A DNA stretch of 64,000 nt from Mesorhizobium plurifarium. GTDB lineage: Bacteria; Pseudomonadota; Alphaproteobacteria; Rhizobiales; Rhizobiaceae. The notes under the pieces were generated by a model. That model searched no databases, was not told the DNA's origin, and saw only the letters and a list, made by a program, of their open reading frames with translations. The translations under genes were made by a program, and so were the position numbers. The stretch lies in contig CCNB01000006.1 in NCBI GenBank assembly GCA_000824785.1, positions 211,642 to 275,641 on the forward strand. Direction: 5' to 3'. Within the stretch, counting starts at the first letter, position 1. Each line of letters starts with the position of its first letter. Shown piece by piece: positions 27,339 through 39,326 of this stretch.

Positions 27339-28592
27339 TCAGCCGCCCGTCGCGGTTCCGGCCTTGGCCGCGGCAAACAGCGCGACCGCATTGGTTATGC
27401 TTTGCGCCGCCTTGCCGCGCCAGTCGGCATTAAGCAGTTGCGCCTCGTCCTTGACGTTGGAAAGATAACCGAGCTCGACCAGGACCGAAGGCACGTCGGG
27501 AGCCTTGAGCACCCTGAAGCCAGCCGAACGCTGCGGATTGTTGATGAGGCCGACGTTGGTCGACAGCTGACCGACGAGCGTGTGGGCGAAGCTCATCGAG
27601 AAACTGTGGGTCTCGCGGCGGATCAGGTCGATCAGGATGTCGGTGACTTCCTTGTTGTCGTCCTCGATCTTCATCCCGGCGAACTGGTCGGAGAGGTTCT
27701 CGCGATCGGCAAGCGCCTGGGCCTCCGGATCGGAGGCCTTGTCCGAGAGCGTGTAGACCGTGGCGCCGCGAAGCCCTTTGACGGCGATCGTGTCGGCGTG
27801 GATGGAGATCAAGAGATCGGCCTCGTGCTGGCGCGCGATGCGCACGCGTTCGTCCAGCGCCAGGTACACGTCGTTGTCGCGCGTCATGTAGACATCGTAT
27901 CTGCCGCCCGCGGCCAGCTTGTCGCGCAGTTCCTTGGCGAAGGCGAGCGTGACGTCCTTCTCGACCGTGCCGGCGGAGCTTTCGGCGCCGCCGTCGACGC
28001 CGCCATGGCCCGGATCGATGACCACCGTGAAGCGATGGCCGGGCGCCGAAACCGGTCCGGTGCCGACCCGCTCGCCCTTTTCGGTCGAAACGGTCGAACC
28101 CGTCGTCAGCGACTGGTTGGCCAGCGCCTCGTCGAATTCCCGCTCGGAAGCGGCCGACATGTCGATGGCGACGCGGTAGCCGCCGCCATCGTCATTCTTG
28201 AGCACGTCGAGCTTGTCGACGGCGAAAGGTCCCTTGCCGGTGAGGATCAGGCGCGAACCATGCCCCTGATCGCCGTAGCGGACAGCGCGCACAAGGCCGC
28301 GCGGCTTCACATCCTTGGCGTCAAGGGCGAATCGCGTGCGCGGCAGGTCGATGACCAGACGATTGGGGCCGCGCAGCAGGAACCATTTGACGTCCGGCTC
28401 GCGGTCGAAATTCACGACGATGCGCATCTTTGTGGCGTCGCCGGCCATCTTGTAGCCGGTCGCGCCAAGCAGTGTATCCGCGTACGCGGAGGCGAAACAG
28501 GACAGGATGGTCAACAGCAAGGCGGTCGAGGCCAGGCGCAGGAAACGCCCGGCGGCCCTACCCCTCTTGTCCGCGGTGCCCGCCGATCCCAT
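27339..28592 (-). CDS. amiC: N-acetylmuramoyl-L-alanine amidase with AMIN domain
   Basis: Cleaves the peptide from the glycan in septal peptidoglycan. The 417-residue protein has a signal peptide (TALLLTILSCFASAYA), an AMIN domain at about 40-145 for septal targeting, and an Amidase_3 domain with zinc ligands in DPGHGGVDGG, AGTVEKDVTLAF and ISIHAD, and the C-terminal catalytic Glu in LVELGYLSN. It is divergent from rne over a 645-bp gap. Confidence 0.93.
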   Translation of the reverse strand: MGSAGTADKRGRAAGRFLRLASTALLLTILSCFASAYADTLLGATGYKMAGDATKMRIVVNFDREPDVKWFLLRGPNRLVIDLPRTRFALDAKDVKPRGLVRAVRYGDQGHGSRLILTGKGPFAVDKLDVLKNDDGGGYRVAIDMSAASEREFDEALANQSLTTGSTVSTEKGERVGTGPVSAPGHRFTVVIDPGHGGVDGGAESSAGTVEKDVTLAFAKELRDKLAAGGRYDVYMTRDNDVYLALDERVRIARQHEADLLISIHADTIAVKGLRGATVYTLSDKASDPEAQALADRENLSDQFAGMKIEDDNKEVTDILIDLIRRETHSFSMSFAHTLVGQLSTNVGLINNPQRSAGFRVLKAPDVPSVLVELGYLSNVKDEAQLLNADWRGKAAQSITNAVALFAAAKAGTATGG

Positions 28593-29237
28593 CTCTTATT
28601 CGTCGCTCCCGGTTTGGCGCATCGCGCCCAGCCTTCCGGCAGTGCCTGTCAGGCCACCAACTCGATTAACGATTGGTATTCAGAGAAGGTTAACCAAGCC
28701 TTTCATGGAGCGCGACGAAAGGCACCTTCCCCTGCGGAAGCGCTTTTTGCCGGCATCCGAAATCGGGGTTGCCTTCCATCCCGCCAAATCATAAAAGCGA
28801 CGTTGGATCACTGCAATCCTGGAACCGCTCGCCTCAGCAGTTTCCTGCCAAAGGTCGGATGCAAAGGCGGCTCCGTTATCCTTCCAGGCTCAGGTGGTCG
28901 CGACGATTTTCGCAGGCGTGCCCTCGTGGCGGGGGAATCGCTTGCGTGAGGAAAACGGCCGGGTTTGCCCCGCGCCGGCTCTTCGTGAGCAAACAAGCTG
29001 GTCCGGCACAGCCCGGGCTTTGGTTCAAAAGGTTCTGCTGGGTGCCGATGGCTTCAAGCGCAATCATGGAAAGGTCCGCATCGAACCGCGCCATAATGGC
29101 TGCGGGCGGCACCGCCATCGCGCTGAAGCGGCGGCTAGCGGACATTCAATTATCCGGCATGCATGGAAATACAGATGCGCAGCGGCGGGCATTGCCACGC
29201 CAGCTGCGGCTGTCGGCTGCCGGCAGGAAACAAAATA
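28593..29237. other. Long amiC-rne intergenic region, probable rne leader
   Basis: 645 bp without a convincing gene; a 178-residue frame in it lacks signal, motif and ribosome site and runs into rne out of register. RNase E genes are known to be autoregulated through long 5' leaders, so part of this region may be such a leader. No clear promoter was identified. Confidence 0.55.
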
Positions 29238-32225
29238 ATGCCCAACAAGATGCTGATAGACGCCTCCCACCCGGAGGAAACACGCGTTGTCGTCGTTCGC
29301 GGTAACCGCATCGAAGAATTCGACTTTGAATCCCAGGACAAGAAGCAGCTCAAAGGAAACATCTACCTCGCCCGCGTAACCCGCGTCGAACCTTCCCTCC
29401 AGGCAGCCTTTGTCGAGTATGGCGGCAACCGTCACGGTTTTCTCGCCTTCAGTGAAATTCACCCCGATTACTACCAGATCCCGGTTGCCGACCGTCAGGC
29501 CCTGCTGCGCGCCGAAGCGCAGGAAGCCGAGGACGAGGACGACGACGAGGCCGAGACCGGCGAAGAACAGCAGGCGCGCGATCGCGGCGGCCGGCGCAAC
29601 CGGCGTCGCGGCGGCAAGAACCGCGACCGCGGCGAGCACAAGCACGATGCTGAAATCGCGGCTTCCCCGGAAAGCGGCGAAAGCCAGGCTGAAACCGTAG
29701 AGGCCCACGACACCTCTGCCGAGGTTACCGGAAGCGAGGATACCGGCGCCGAAACCGCCGATGCCCGGGCTGAAAATGCCGAAACAGTCTCCGAGGCCGA
29801 ATCGGAAACGTCTGAAGAGCCTGCTGCCGAGACCGGCGGCGACGCCGCAGCGGCCGACCATGCCGCCGACGACGAGGACGGCAAACCCTCCGAAGGCGGC
29901 CCCACGTCGATCGCCGCGAGCGTCGACGCCGACGTGATCTCCGAAGCGGTTCCGCAGTCAGATCAGCCCGAGCAGACGAGTTCCGAGCAGATTGGGGAAG
30001 CCGCCGCCAGCGACAATGATCGCGGCATGCTGGAGGATGTCTCGGCCGCGCATTCCGACGAGCACGAAGTCGAATCGGTCGGCGCCGAAGACGCGCTCGA
30101 GGAAATCCGCAACCGCCGCAAGCCGGTGCGCCGCCAGTACAAGATCCAGGAAGTCATCAAGCGCCGCCAGATCCTTCTGGTGCAGGTGGTCAAGGAAGAG
30201 CGCGGCAACAAGGGCGCGGCGCTCACCACCTACCTCTCGCTTGCCGGCCGCTATTCGGTGCTGATGCCGAACACGGCGCGTGGCGGCGGCATCTCGCGCA
30301 AGATCACCAACGCCCAGGACCGGAAGCGCTTGAAGGAGGTCGTGGCCGACCTCGAAGTGCCGCAGGGCATGGGCGTGATCCTGCGCACCGCCGGCGAAAG
30401 CCGCACCAAGGCCGAGATCAAGCGCGACTACGAATATCTGATGCGGCTTTGGGAAAACGTCCGCAACCTCACGCTGCAGTCGTCGGCTCCCGCCCTGGTC
30501 TATGAGGAAGGCAGCCTGATCAAGCGATCGGTGCGCGACCTCTACAACAAGGATATCGACGAAATCCTGGTCTCCGGCGAGGACGGCTATCGCGAGGCCA
30601 AGGACTTCATGCGCATGCTGATGCCGAGCCACGCCAAGGTGGTTCAGCCGTACCGCGACACAACGCCGATCTTCGTGCGCAACGGCATCGAGGCGCAGCT
30701 CGACCGCATGCTGCAGCCGCAAGTGACGCTGAAGAGCGGCGGCTACATCATCATCAACCAGACCGAGGCGCTGGTTTCGATCGACGTCAACTCCGGCCGC
30801 TCCACCAAGGAGCATTCGATCGAGGAGACCGCGCTCCACACCAATCTGGAAGCGGCCGAGGAGGTCGCGCGGCAGTTGAGGTTGCGCGACCTTGCCGGCC
30901 TCATCGTCATCGACTTCATCGACATGGAGGAGAACCGCAACAACCGCTCCGTCGAGAAGCGGCTGAAGGATCACCTCAAGAACGACCGCGCCCGCATCCA
31001 GGTCGGCCGCATCTCGCATTTCGGCCTGATGGAAATGTCGCGCCAGCGTATCCGCGCCAGCGTGCTGGAATCGACCATGAAGCCCTGCCCGCATTGCGGC
31101 GGCACCGGCCATGTGCGCTCCGATTCTTCCGTGGCGCTGATGGTGGTGCGGGCGATCGAGGAATTCCTGCTCAAGGATTCGCGCAGCCACATCATCGTGC
31201 GCACACCGTCGGCGACCGCGCTCTATGTGCTCAACCACAAGCGCGCCAACCTGGTCGAGCTCGAAGCTCGTTTCGGCCTGACCATCACGATCGAGGCAGA
31301 CGAAACGCTCGGCACCCAGCATTACGCGATCTTCCGCGGCGCCGTTGCCGAGAAGCCGGAAGGCTTTGTCGAGGTGCGCAGCCTCCCAGCCTATGTCGAG
31401 CCGGAAGAGCCCGAGGACGAGATCGTCGTCGAGGAAGAGGACGAAGAGGTTTCGGAGCAGGCCGAACAACCGCGCCACCCGCAGCAGCAGGGCCAGCATC
31501 AGCAGCGCTCCGAGGACGGCGAAGGCCGCAGGCGCCGCAAGCGCCGGCGGCGGCGCGGCGGCAGGGACCGCGACCGTGAGCACACCGGCGATGCCACGGC
31601 CGCGCCGGCGGGGGCTGACGAAGCTGACGCCGATGGAACGGGTGCAACGGAAGAAGCCGCTCAGGACGTGACCGCCGGCGGCGAAGCCGTGGCGGCAGTT
31701 GCCGAGGACAGCTCAGCCAAGAAGCGGCGGCGCGGCAAGCGCGGCGGCAAGCGCAACCGCCGCGAGGACGAGGCTTCGGAGGCGGTTGCCGGCGAGACCG
31801 TCGGCGACACCGAGGACGAAGTGGCGGAAAGCGAGGATGCTGCCGGCGAGCCGGTCGCGGTAGCCGCGCCCGAGCAGCCTGCCGCTCCCGCCGCCGCCAA
31901 TGACGACGCCGTAGCGGGCGAAAAGCCGAAGAAGCCGCGCCGTTCGCGAGCCAAGAAGGCCGCTGAGGAGACCGTCGCCGAGACGGTGTCGGAGCCTGTG
32001 GTGGAAGCCCAGGTGGCGCCCGCGACTGTCGAGCCCGAGCCGGCGACTGCCGCTCCCGCGGCGGCAGAGGCCGAGCCTGCCGCCAACGCGCATCCGACGC
32101 GGCGCAAGCCACAGTCGATCGACGCGCCGGTTGTACCCGTGGTGTCCTCTAACGTGTCTGACGAGGCCAAGGCCGAGGACAAGCCGAAGCGTGCCGGCTG
32201 GTGGCAGCGCAAGGGCTTTTTCTAA
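29238..32225 (+). CDS. rne: Ribonuclease E
   Basis: The main endoribonuclease for mRNA decay and RNA processing, about 995 residues. The S1 domain begins near 35 (NIYLARVTRVEPSLQAAFVEY) but is split by an acidic and Arg-rich insert of about 205 residues (roughly 83-290), as in other alphaproteobacteria, before RQILLVQVVKEERGNKGA. Then come the DNase I-like catalytic part (VSIDVNSGRST, VIDFIDMEE), the Zn-link CPHCGGTGH and a low-complexity tail ending RAGWWQRKGFF. AGGA precedes the ATG. The tail and insert are expected to bind degradosome partners. Confidence 0.95.
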   Translation: MPNKMLIDASHPEETRVVVVRGNRIEEFDFESQDKKQLKGNIYLARVTRVEPSLQAAFVEYGGNRHGFLAFSEIHPDYYQIPVADRQALLRAEAQEAEDEDDDEAETGEEQQARDRGGRRNRRRGGKNRDRGEHKHDAEIAASPESGESQAETVEAHDTSAEVTGSEDTGAETADARAENAETVSEAESETSEEPAAETGGDAAAADHAADDEDGKPSEGGPTSIAASVDADVISEAVPQSDQPEQTSSEQIGEAAASDNDRGMLEDVSAAHSDEHEVESVGAEDALEEIRNRRKPVRRQYKIQEVIKRRQILLVQVVKEERGNKGAALTTYLSLAGRYSVLMPNTARGGGISRKITNAQDRKRLKEVVADLEVPQGMGVILRTAGESRTKAEIKRDYEYLMRLWENVRNLTLQSSAPALVYEEGSLIKRSVRDLYNKDIDEILVSGEDGYREAKDFMRMLMPSHAKVVQPYRDTTPIFVRNGIEAQLDRMLQPQVTLKSGGYIIINQTEALVSIDVNSGRSTKEHSIEETALHTNLEAAEEVARQLRLRDLAGLIVIDFIDMEENRNNRSVEKRLKDHLKNDRARIQVGRISHFGLMEMSRQRIRASVLESTMKPCPHCGGTGHVRSDSSVALMVVRAIEEFLLKDSRSHIIVRTPSATALYVLNHKRANLVELEARFGLTITIEADETLGTQHYAIFRGAVAEKPEGFVEVRSLPAYVEPEEPEDEIVVEEEDEEVSEQAEQPRHPQQQGQHQQRSEDGEGRRRRKRRRRRGGRDRDREHTGDATAAPAGADEADADGTGATEEAAQDVTAGGEAVAAVAEDSSAKKRRRGKRGGKRNRREDEASEAVAGETVGDTEDEVAESEDAAGEPVAVAAPEQPAAPAAANDDAVAGEKPKKPRRSRAKKAAEETVAETVSEPVVEAQVAPATVEPEPATAAPAAAEAEPAANAHPTRRKPQSIDAPVVPVVSSNVSDEAKAEDKPKRAGWWQRKGFF

Positions 32226-32258
32226 GCCTTTCAGGCTGTTAGACTGATCTTTTAAAAG

Positions 32259-32288
32259 AATCCCGCGCCACATCGGCGCGGGATTTTT
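32259..32288 (+). terminator. rne terminator
   Basis: Stem ATCCCGCGCC / GGCGCGGGAT with a 5-nt loop followed by TTTTTC. Confidence 0.9.
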
Positions 32289-32305
32289 CATTTCGCGCCG
32301 GTCAG

Positions 32306-32331
32306 GCGCACTTTTCCTGGAACTGCTTTAA
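32306..32331. repeat. Fragment of the two-hairpin repeat at the glsA stop
   Basis: GCGCACTTTTCCTGGAACTG... matches the right end of the repeat seen complete at 44389 and 47605. Its last bases contain the glsA stop codon. Confidence 0.65.
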
Positions 32332-33257
32332 GGCGCAAAGATCGACCAATTCATCGTCCGGGCGAGCTTCTCCAGGGCGATGGAGCCGAGCTTGGAGTTG
32401 CCGTTCTCGTTAAGGCCGGGCGACCACACCGCGAGCGAAGCCACTCCGGGCACGATGCCGAGGATGCCGCCGCCGACGCCGCTTTTGCCGGGAATGCCGA
32501 CGCGGAAGGCGAAATCGCCGGAGCCGTCATAGTGGCCGCAGGTCAGCATCAGCGCGCCGATGCGGCGGGCCCGCTCGGCCGACACGACGGAATGCCCGGT
32601 CGCCGGGTTCCTGCCGCCATCGGCCAGGAACCGGCCGGCCATGGCGAGCTGGCGACAGCTCATGGCGATCGCGCAATGGTGGAAGTAGACACCCAGCGCC
32701 AGCTCCGGCTCGTGATGGAGATTGCCGAAGGATTTCATGTAATTGGCAAGAGCGAAGTTGCGATAGCCGGTGGCCCGTTCGGATGCCGCGACCTCGCGGT
32801 CGATGATGATCGTCTCGTCATCGGCGAGGAACTGGATGAAGCGCAGGATTTCGCCGATCGCCTCGCGCGGCTGATGGCCGGCGAGCAGGACGTCGGAAAC
32901 GACGATGGCGCCGGCATTGATGAACGGATTGCGCGGGATGCCGTTCTCATGCTCGAGCTGGACGATCGAGTTGAACGGATTTCCGGACGGCTCGCGGCCG
33001 ACGCGATGCCAGAGCGCGTCGCCGACCTTGCCCAGCGCCAGCGTGAGCGTGAAGACTTTCGAGACGCTCTGGATCGAAAAGGGCTGGTCGGCGTCGCCGG
33101 CAAGAATGACACGGCCGTCATTGGTCACTGCGGCTATGCCGAATTTCTTCGGATCGACCTTGCCGAGCTGCGGGATGTAGGTCGCCACCTCGCCGCGATC
33201 GATGCGTTCCGCCATTTCAGCGGCCACGTCCGCCAGTGCTTGCTCGAGTTCAGCCAT
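32328..33257 (-). CDS. glsA: Glutaminase A
   Basis: Hydrolyses glutamine to glutamate and ammonia. The 309-residue protein belongs to the serine-dependent beta-lactamase-like glutaminases: SxxK at S64-K67 ([10 protein letters not shown]), PFINAGAI, and a [14 protein letters not shown] segment near the end. It starts 5 bp... after the aminotransferase stop and is therefore cotranscribed with it. Its stop codon lies within a repeat fragment. Confidence 0.94.
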   Translation of the reverse strand: MAELEQALADVAAEMAERIDRGEVATYIPQLGKVDPKKFGIAAVTNDGRVILAGDADQPFSIQSVSKVFTLTLALGKVGDALWHRVGREPSGNPFNSIVQLEHENGIPRNPFINAGAIVVSDVLLAGHQPREAIGEILRFIQFLADDETIIIDREVAASERATGYRNFALANYMKSFGNLHHEPELALGVYFHHCAIAMSCRQLAMAGRFLADGGRNPATGHSVVSAERARRIGALMLTCGHYDGSGDFAFRVGIPGKSGVGGGILGIVPGVASLAVWSPGLNENGNSKLGSIALEKLARTMNWSIFAP

Positions 33258-33262
33258 GGCTT

Positions 33263-34456
33263 CTATTTCAGCCAGCGTTCGATGCGCGCCAGCGCCTCGA
33301 CCATGTCGTCATGGCTGCCGGCATAGGAAAAGCGCATGGTGCGATGGCCCTGCAACGGGTCGAAATCGCGGCCGGGCGTCGCCGCGACATGCGCCTCGGC
33401 CAGCATCTTGCGGGCAAAGGCCATGCTGTCATTGGTGTGGCGGGTGACGTCGCAGAAAGCATAGAAGGCGCCGTCCATGGGTGCTGCGAGCGCAAAACCG
33501 AGTTCCGGCAGACGCGTCATCAGAAGGTCGCGGTTCCAGGCATACCGCGCCTTCACCCTTTCCAGCTCCTCCGTCGCCTTGAAGGCTTCGATCGCCGCGA
33601 TCTGCGACAGTTCCGGCGGCGAGATGTAGAGGCTCTGGGCGACGCGCTCGACCGGCCGCACCAGTTCTTCCGGCAACACCATCCAGCCGATGCGCCAGCC
33701 GGTCATGCAATAATATTTCGAGAAGGAGTTGATCACCGTGACGCCGGCGCCATGCGCCAGCGCGGTGACATCGGGAGCCGCATAGGCCAGACGGTGATAG
33801 ATCTCGTCCGAGATCACGGCGATGCCGAGTTCTTCGGCCGTCTTGACCAGCGCGGCGAGCTCGTGCGCCGGTATGACCGCGCCGGTCGGATTGGCGGGGC
33901 TGGCGAACAACACGCCCTTCAGCGGCTTCTCGCGATGCGCGGCCTTCAGATGCTCGGCGTGCAGGTAGGCGTCCGTGCCGAGCTCGATCTCGGCGATCTC
34001 GATGCCGAGCGCGGCCATGATGTTGCGGTAGGCGGGATAGCCGGGCGCGGCGATAGCGACGCGGTCGCCCGGATCGAACATGGCCAGGAAGGCCAGGTTG
34101 AAGGCGGCCGACGAACCGGTCGTGACGGCAATGCGCGACGGGGCGACGTCGATCCCGTAATGCTCGCTATAATGCGCCGCGATCGCCTTGCGCAGATCAG
34201 CCAGCCCTAAGGCATCGGTGTAGCCGATGCGACCGTGCCTGAGCGCCGCGGCTGCCGCCTCGCGGACACCGACCGGCGCAGGGTCCGATGGCTGGCCGAC
34301 CGCCATCGACACGACGGGCACGCCGGTGGCCTTCAGCCGGTTGGCTTCGGCCAGGATGTCCATGGCGTGGAACGGCTCGACTTCCCCCTCGGCGCGAAAG
34401 CGAAACGACCATTTGACCTCTTCCAACTGTCTATTTTCGGTGAATTCCGGACGCAA
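33263..34456 (-). CDS. PLP-dependent class I/II aminotransferase
   Basis: The 397-residue frame is a fold-type I aminotransferase: [22 protein letters not shown] with the active-site Asn, [10 protein letters not shown], and the PLP lysine in [15 protein letters not shown]. Substrate is not defined; aspartate/alanine-type enzymes share this architecture. The longest frame starts at a TTG (34456); an internal start near [10 protein letters not shown] is possible, since no strong ribosome site marks the first. It is first in a two-gene operon with glsA, which might link glutamate formation with transamination. Confidence 0.88.
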   Translation of the reverse strand: MRPEFTENRQLEEVKWSFRFRAEGEVEPFHAMDILAEANRLKATGVPVVSMAVGQPSDPAPVGVREAAAAALRHGRIGYTDALGLADLRKAIAAHYSEHYGIDVAPSRIAVTTGSSAAFNLAFLAMFDPGDRVAIAAPGYPAYRNIMAALGIEIAEIELGTDAYLHAEHLKAAHREKPLKGVLFASPANPTGAVIPAHELAALVKTAEELGIAVISDEIYHRLAYAAPDVTALAHGAGVTVINSFSKYYCMTGWRIGWMVLPEELVRPVERVAQSLYISPPELSQIAAIEAFKATEELERVKARYAWNRDLLMTRLPELGFALAAPMDGAFYAFCDVTRHTNDSMAFARKMLAEAHVAATPGRDFDPLQGHRTMRFSYAGSHDDMVEALARIERWLK

Positions 34457-34597
34457 GCAGCGCAGACTTGCCCTTGAGCTGCCCTAGTTAAAGGGACAGC
34501 GCCGCACAAATGCCCGATTGATGTGGGGATCACAAGCGCGCAGGAAGTTGCCGGCGCCGACTTTTCATCTTTCGCCCGCTCGTCTACCAGTGGACCT

Positions 34598-36010
34598 ATG
34601 TTGAGCCGACCCCGACCATCGATTGGCAAATCGACCCCCCTCAGCCGAGCCACGCGCGGTTTCGCGACGCTTATGCTTGCCGCGGCCGTTGCCGTGTCGA
34701 GCTCGGTCAGCACCTTCGCGCAAGGCGTGCCGGTGGTGCGCGACGCCGAGATCGAGGCGCTGGTGCGCGACTATGCCCGGCCGATCTTCAAGGCGGCAGG
34801 GCTCGCCAATGACGGCATAGACATCGTGCTCGTCAACGACCAGAGCTTCAATGCCTTCGTCACCGGACGCCGCCTGTTCATCAACACCGGGGCGCTGGTG
34901 ACCGCCGAGACCCCGAACGAGATCATCGGCGTCATCGCGCATGAGGCCGGCCATATTGCCGGCGGCCACCAGCAGAAACTGCGCGACCAGCTCGACCGTG
35001 CCAAGACCATGGCCATCATCGCCACGCTGCTCGGCGCCGGCGCCATGGTGGCCGGCGCCACCACCAACAGCCGCGGCCTTGCCGGCGCCGGCATGGGCGT
35101 CGCCGCCGGCGGCGGCGAGATGGCGCAGCGCTCGATCCTTGCCTATCAACGCACCGAAGAGATCACCGCTGACCGTTCGGCGATCGCCTATCTCAACGCC
35201 ACCGGCCAGTCCGGCATGGGCATGCTGAAGACCTTCGGCCGGTTCCAGAGCGCGCTGTCGCTCGCCGGCACCCAGGTGGATCCCTACCGGATCAGCCACC
35301 CGATGCCGCAGGAGCGCATCGCCAACCTCGAGGTGCTCGTCAAGCAGAGCCCCTTCGTCAACACGATCGACCCGCCGGCGCTGCAGCAGCGGCACGACAT
35401 GATGCGCATCAAGATCGCCGCCTACATGCAGGGTCAGGCGGCCGTTGCGCGGCTGATGCGCAAGAACCCGGCCAGCCTCGCCTCGCGCTATGGCGACGCG
35501 CAGCAGACCTATCTCTACGGCAATCCAGGCGCGGCGCTGACCAAGACGGCAGCGCTGATCAAGGAACAGCCGAAGAACCCCTATTTCCAGGAATTGCGCG
35601 GCGACATCCTGATGAAGGTCAACAAGCCGAAGGACGCGGCGGACGCCTATGCCAAGGCGGTCAGCCTCGATCCCGCACGCTCCGGCCTGCTGCTGGTCTC
35701 CCTCGGCCAGGCGCTGATGGCGGTCGGTACACCCGATTCGCTCAGGAAGGCCGTCACCCAGCTCAACAACGGCGTCGGGCGGGACAAAGAGAATTCCGAT
35801 GCTTATCGCTTTCTGGCGCAGGCCTATGGCGAACTCGGCGATGTTCCGGCCGCAGATCTCGCCACCGCCGAGGGCCATTACTATTCGGGCGACTACAAGA
35901 ACGCCAAGATCTTCGCCATGCGCGCTCAACAGAAATTGAAGCGCGGCGAACCCCGCTGGGTCCGCGCTCAGGATATTATAAACTACACGCCATCGAACAA
36001 ACTCAAATGA
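34598..36010 (+). CDS. M48-family periplasmic metalloprotease with TPR-like tail
   Basis: A 470-residue protein resembling BepA/YfgC: a signal peptide (LMLAAAVAVSSSVSTFAQ), zinc motif HEAGH at 115-119, a third ligand region EEITADRSAIAYL, a glycine-rich hydrophobic segment, and a C-terminal half of helical repeats (PYFQELRGDILMK, DAAD AYAKAVSLDP). BepA helps outer-membrane protein assembly and quality control. ATG 34598 starts the signal peptide. The DsbA-like gene follows directly. Confidence 0.9.
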   Translation: MLSRPRPSIGKSTPLSRATRGFATLMLAAAVAVSSSVSTFAQGVPVVRDAEIEALVRDYARPIFKAAGLANDGIDIVLVNDQSFNAFVTGRRLFINTGALVTAETPNEIIGVIAHEAGHIAGGHQQKLRDQLDRAKTMAIIATLLGAGAMVAGATTNSRGLAGAGMGVAAGGGEMAQRSILAYQRTEEITADRSAIAYLNATGQSGMGMLKTFGRFQSALSLAGTQVDPYRISHPMPQERIANLEVLVKQSPFVNTIDPPALQQRHDMMRIKIAAYMQGQAAVARLMRKNPASLASRYGDAQQTYLYGNPGAALTKTAALIKEQPKNPYFQELRGDILMKVNKPKDAADAYAKAVSLDPARSGLLLVSLGQALMAVGTPDSLRKAVTQLNNGVGRDKENSDAYRFLAQAYGELGDVPAADLATAEGHYYSGDYKNAKIFAMRAQQKLKRGEPRWVRAQDIINYTPSNKLK

Positions 36011-36069
36011 ACCTCCCGGGCGTTGGCCGCGACCAAGGCGCACCAGGAAAGGCAAAAGGATCGACAATC

Positions 36070-36897
36070 ATGAACAAGGCAATCCTGCTTGGCAGTGCTG
36101 GCGGTCTGGCGGTGGCGCTCGGCATGCTGGCCTTCGGCTTCGTGGCGGGAAACCCGCAGGCCGCTAAGGCCGACACCGTGCAAGTAGCGCAGGTCACGTC
36201 CTCCACCGATACCAAGGCCTCCGCCGACACCAAGATCGATCGCAAGGAGGTCGAGGGCATCATCCGCGATTACCTGTTGAAGAACCCGGAGGTTCTGCTC
36301 GAGGTGCAGGACGCGCTCGAGGCCAAGCAGAAGGAAGAGCAGCGGCTCGCCGCGCTCGGCGTCATCAAGGATTCCAAGGACGAGATCTTCAACTCCACCT
36401 TCGACGGCGTCGTCGGCAACCCGAAGGGCAAGGTCACGATCGTCGAGTTCTACGATTACAATTGCGGCTTCTGCAAACGCGCCATCGAGGACATGCAGGC
36501 GCTGACCAAGTCCGACCCGGACCTGCGCTTCGTGCTGAAGGAGTTCCCGATCCTCAGCCCGGATTCGCAGAAAGCCAGCGTCGTCTCCATGGCGTTCCAC
36601 CTGATGCATCCGGAGAAATACGGCGAATTCCACACCGCACTGCTCGGCGGCCAGGGCCGGGCCACCGAAGCGACCGCCATCAAGGTGGCGCTTTCGCTCG
36701 GCGCCGACGAGGCGGCGTTGCGCGAGAAGATGAAGGATCCGCGCATCGCCGAGACGCTCTCGCGCACCTATGACCTTGCGACGAAATTGTCGATCACCGG
36801 CACGCCGTCCTATGTGGTCGGCAACGAGGTGATCTTCGGAGCGCTCGGCCAGCAGGTTCTGGCGGAAAAGATCGAACAGGCCAAGAGCGCGCTGTAA
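36070..36897 (+). CDS. DsbA/ScsC-like periplasmic thiol oxidoreductase
   Basis: A 275-residue protein with a signal peptide, an N-terminal helical region (about 55-100, [22 protein letters not shown]) typical of ScsC/DsbG-like oligomerising thiol proteins, and a thioredoxin domain with active site CGFC at 132-135 and cis-Pro in [10 protein letters not shown]. It may act in disulfide formation or isomerisation for envelope proteins. It follows the M48 protease by 59 bp. Confidence 0.9.
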   Translation: MNKAILLGSAGGLAVALGMLAFGFVAGNPQAAKADTVQVAQVTSSTDTKASADTKIDRKEVEGIIRDYLLKNPEVLLEVQDALEAKQKEEQRLAALGVIKDSKDEIFNSTFDGVVGNPKGKVTIVEFYDYNCGFCKRAIEDMQALTKSDPDLRFVLKEFPILSPDSQKASVVSMAFHLMHPEKYGEFHTALLGGQGRATEATAIKVALSLGADEAALREKMKDPRIAETLSRTYDLATKLSITGTPSYVVGNEVIFGALGQQVLAEKIEQAKSAL

Positions 36898-37028
36898 GCG
36901 CTTGCGGACGCAGAAGCCGGCCGCTGTGGACAGCGCAAGAACGCACTTGCGCTCTTTTCGCGGGCGGCTATGCCCATTATAGAGGCCAGTGCGCCGGCTC
37001 GGGGCCGGCGTGGAACAAGGTCGCCATA

Positions 37029-37463
37029 TTGAAAACGATTTTCGTCCTCAACGGTCCCAATCTCAACGCGCTCGGCAAACGCGAGCCGGGGATTTATGGC
37101 GGCAAGACGCTCGCGGCCATCGAGGAGGACTGCAAGGCGGCAGGCGCCGCGCTCGGGCTCGAGATCGATTTTCGCCAGTCCAACCATGAGGGCGATCTGG
37201 TCGACTGGATCCAGGAAGCCGGCGACAAGGCTTCCGGAATCGTCATCAATCCCGGCGCCTACAGCCACACCTCGATCGCCATCCACGACGCCATCCGCTC
37301 CGTTGCGCCGCTGCCCGTCGCGGAAGTCCATCTTTCCAACATCCACGCGCGGGAGCCCTTCCGCCACGTCTCCATGGTCGCGCCGGTCGCTGTCGGCATG
37401 ATCTGCGGGTTCGGGCCGCTCGGCTACACGCTCGCGCTGCAGGCACTGGCGGCACGCCTGTGA
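37029..37463 (+). CDS. aroQ: 3-dehydroquinate dehydratase, type II
   Basis: Third step of the shikimate pathway, dehydroquinate to dehydroshikimate. The 144-residue protein has the full type II signature: [19 protein letters not shown] with the catalytic Tyr, [19 protein letters not shown] and [15 protein letters not shown]. Start is a TTG at 37029, which gives the standard length; AAGG lies upstream. It is first gene of aroQ-accB-accC-aat. Confidence 0.95.
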   Translation: MKTIFVLNGPNLNALGKREPGIYGGKTLAAIEEDCKAAGAALGLEIDFRQSNHEGDLVDWIQEAGDKASGIVINPGAYSHTSIAIHDAIRSVAPLPVAEVHLSNIHAREPFRHVSMVAPVAVGMICGFGPLGYTLALQALAARL

Positions 37464-37489
37464 CCGGCCCCCAAACAGAAGGCTCGAAA

Positions 37490-37957
37490 ATGTCGATAAA
37501 AAAGAACGGTGTTGACCAGCAACTGATCCGCGACCTGGCGGGCATTCTGAACGACACCAATCTGACCGAGATCGAGGTGGAGCTCGGCGATCTCAAGGTG
37601 CGCGTGTCGCGCCAGTCGCAGGCCGTCCACGCGGTCGCGGCGCCGCTGCCGGCGATCGCCGCGGCTCCGGCCGCAGCGGCTCAGCCCGCCGTGGCCGCCC
37701 CTGCGGCGCTTGCCGATCCGTCCAAGAACGCCGTGCCCTCGCCGATGGTCGGCACGGCCTATCTGGCGCCCTCGCCCGACGCCAAGCCGTTCGTGGAGAT
37801 CGGCCAGAAGGTGAAGGAAGGCCAGACGCTGCTCATCATCGAAGCGATGAAGACGATGAACCAGATCCCCTCGCCGCGCGCCGGCACGGTGACGGCGATC
37901 CTCATCGAGGACGCCCAGCCGGTTGAGTACGGGATGCCTCTGGTGGTCCTCGAGTAG
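37490..37957 (+). CDS. accB: Biotin carboxyl carrier protein of acetyl-CoA carboxylase
   Basis: Carries the carboxybiotin for malonyl-CoA synthesis. The 155-residue protein has an N-terminal dimer region, an Ala/Pro-rich linker at about 45-76, and a biotinyl domain with the biotin Lys at 121 (EAMKTMNQ). It starts 26 bp after aroQ and accC follows 13 bp after it. Confidence 0.96.
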   Translation: MSIKKNGVDQQLIRDLAGILNDTNLTEIEVELGDLKVRVSRQSQAVHAVAAPLPAIAAAPAAAAQPAVAAPAALADPSKNAVPSPMVGTAYLAPSPDAKPFVEIGQKVKEGQTLLIIEAMKTMNQIPSPRAGTVTAILIEDAQPVEYGMPLVVLE

Positions 37958-37970
37958 GAACAGCCAAGAG

Positions 37971-39314
<1,344 letters not shown>

Positions 39315-39326
39315 CACGGGGATGCG

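Noticed and set aside
28769..29305. 178-residue frame in the rne upstream region
   Set aside because: No ribosome site, signal or motif, and it overlaps the rne start in another frame; better seen as leader or spacer.
29958..31583. 541-residue minus-strand frame inside rne
   Set aside because: Shadow of rne, which has clear motifs in its own frame.
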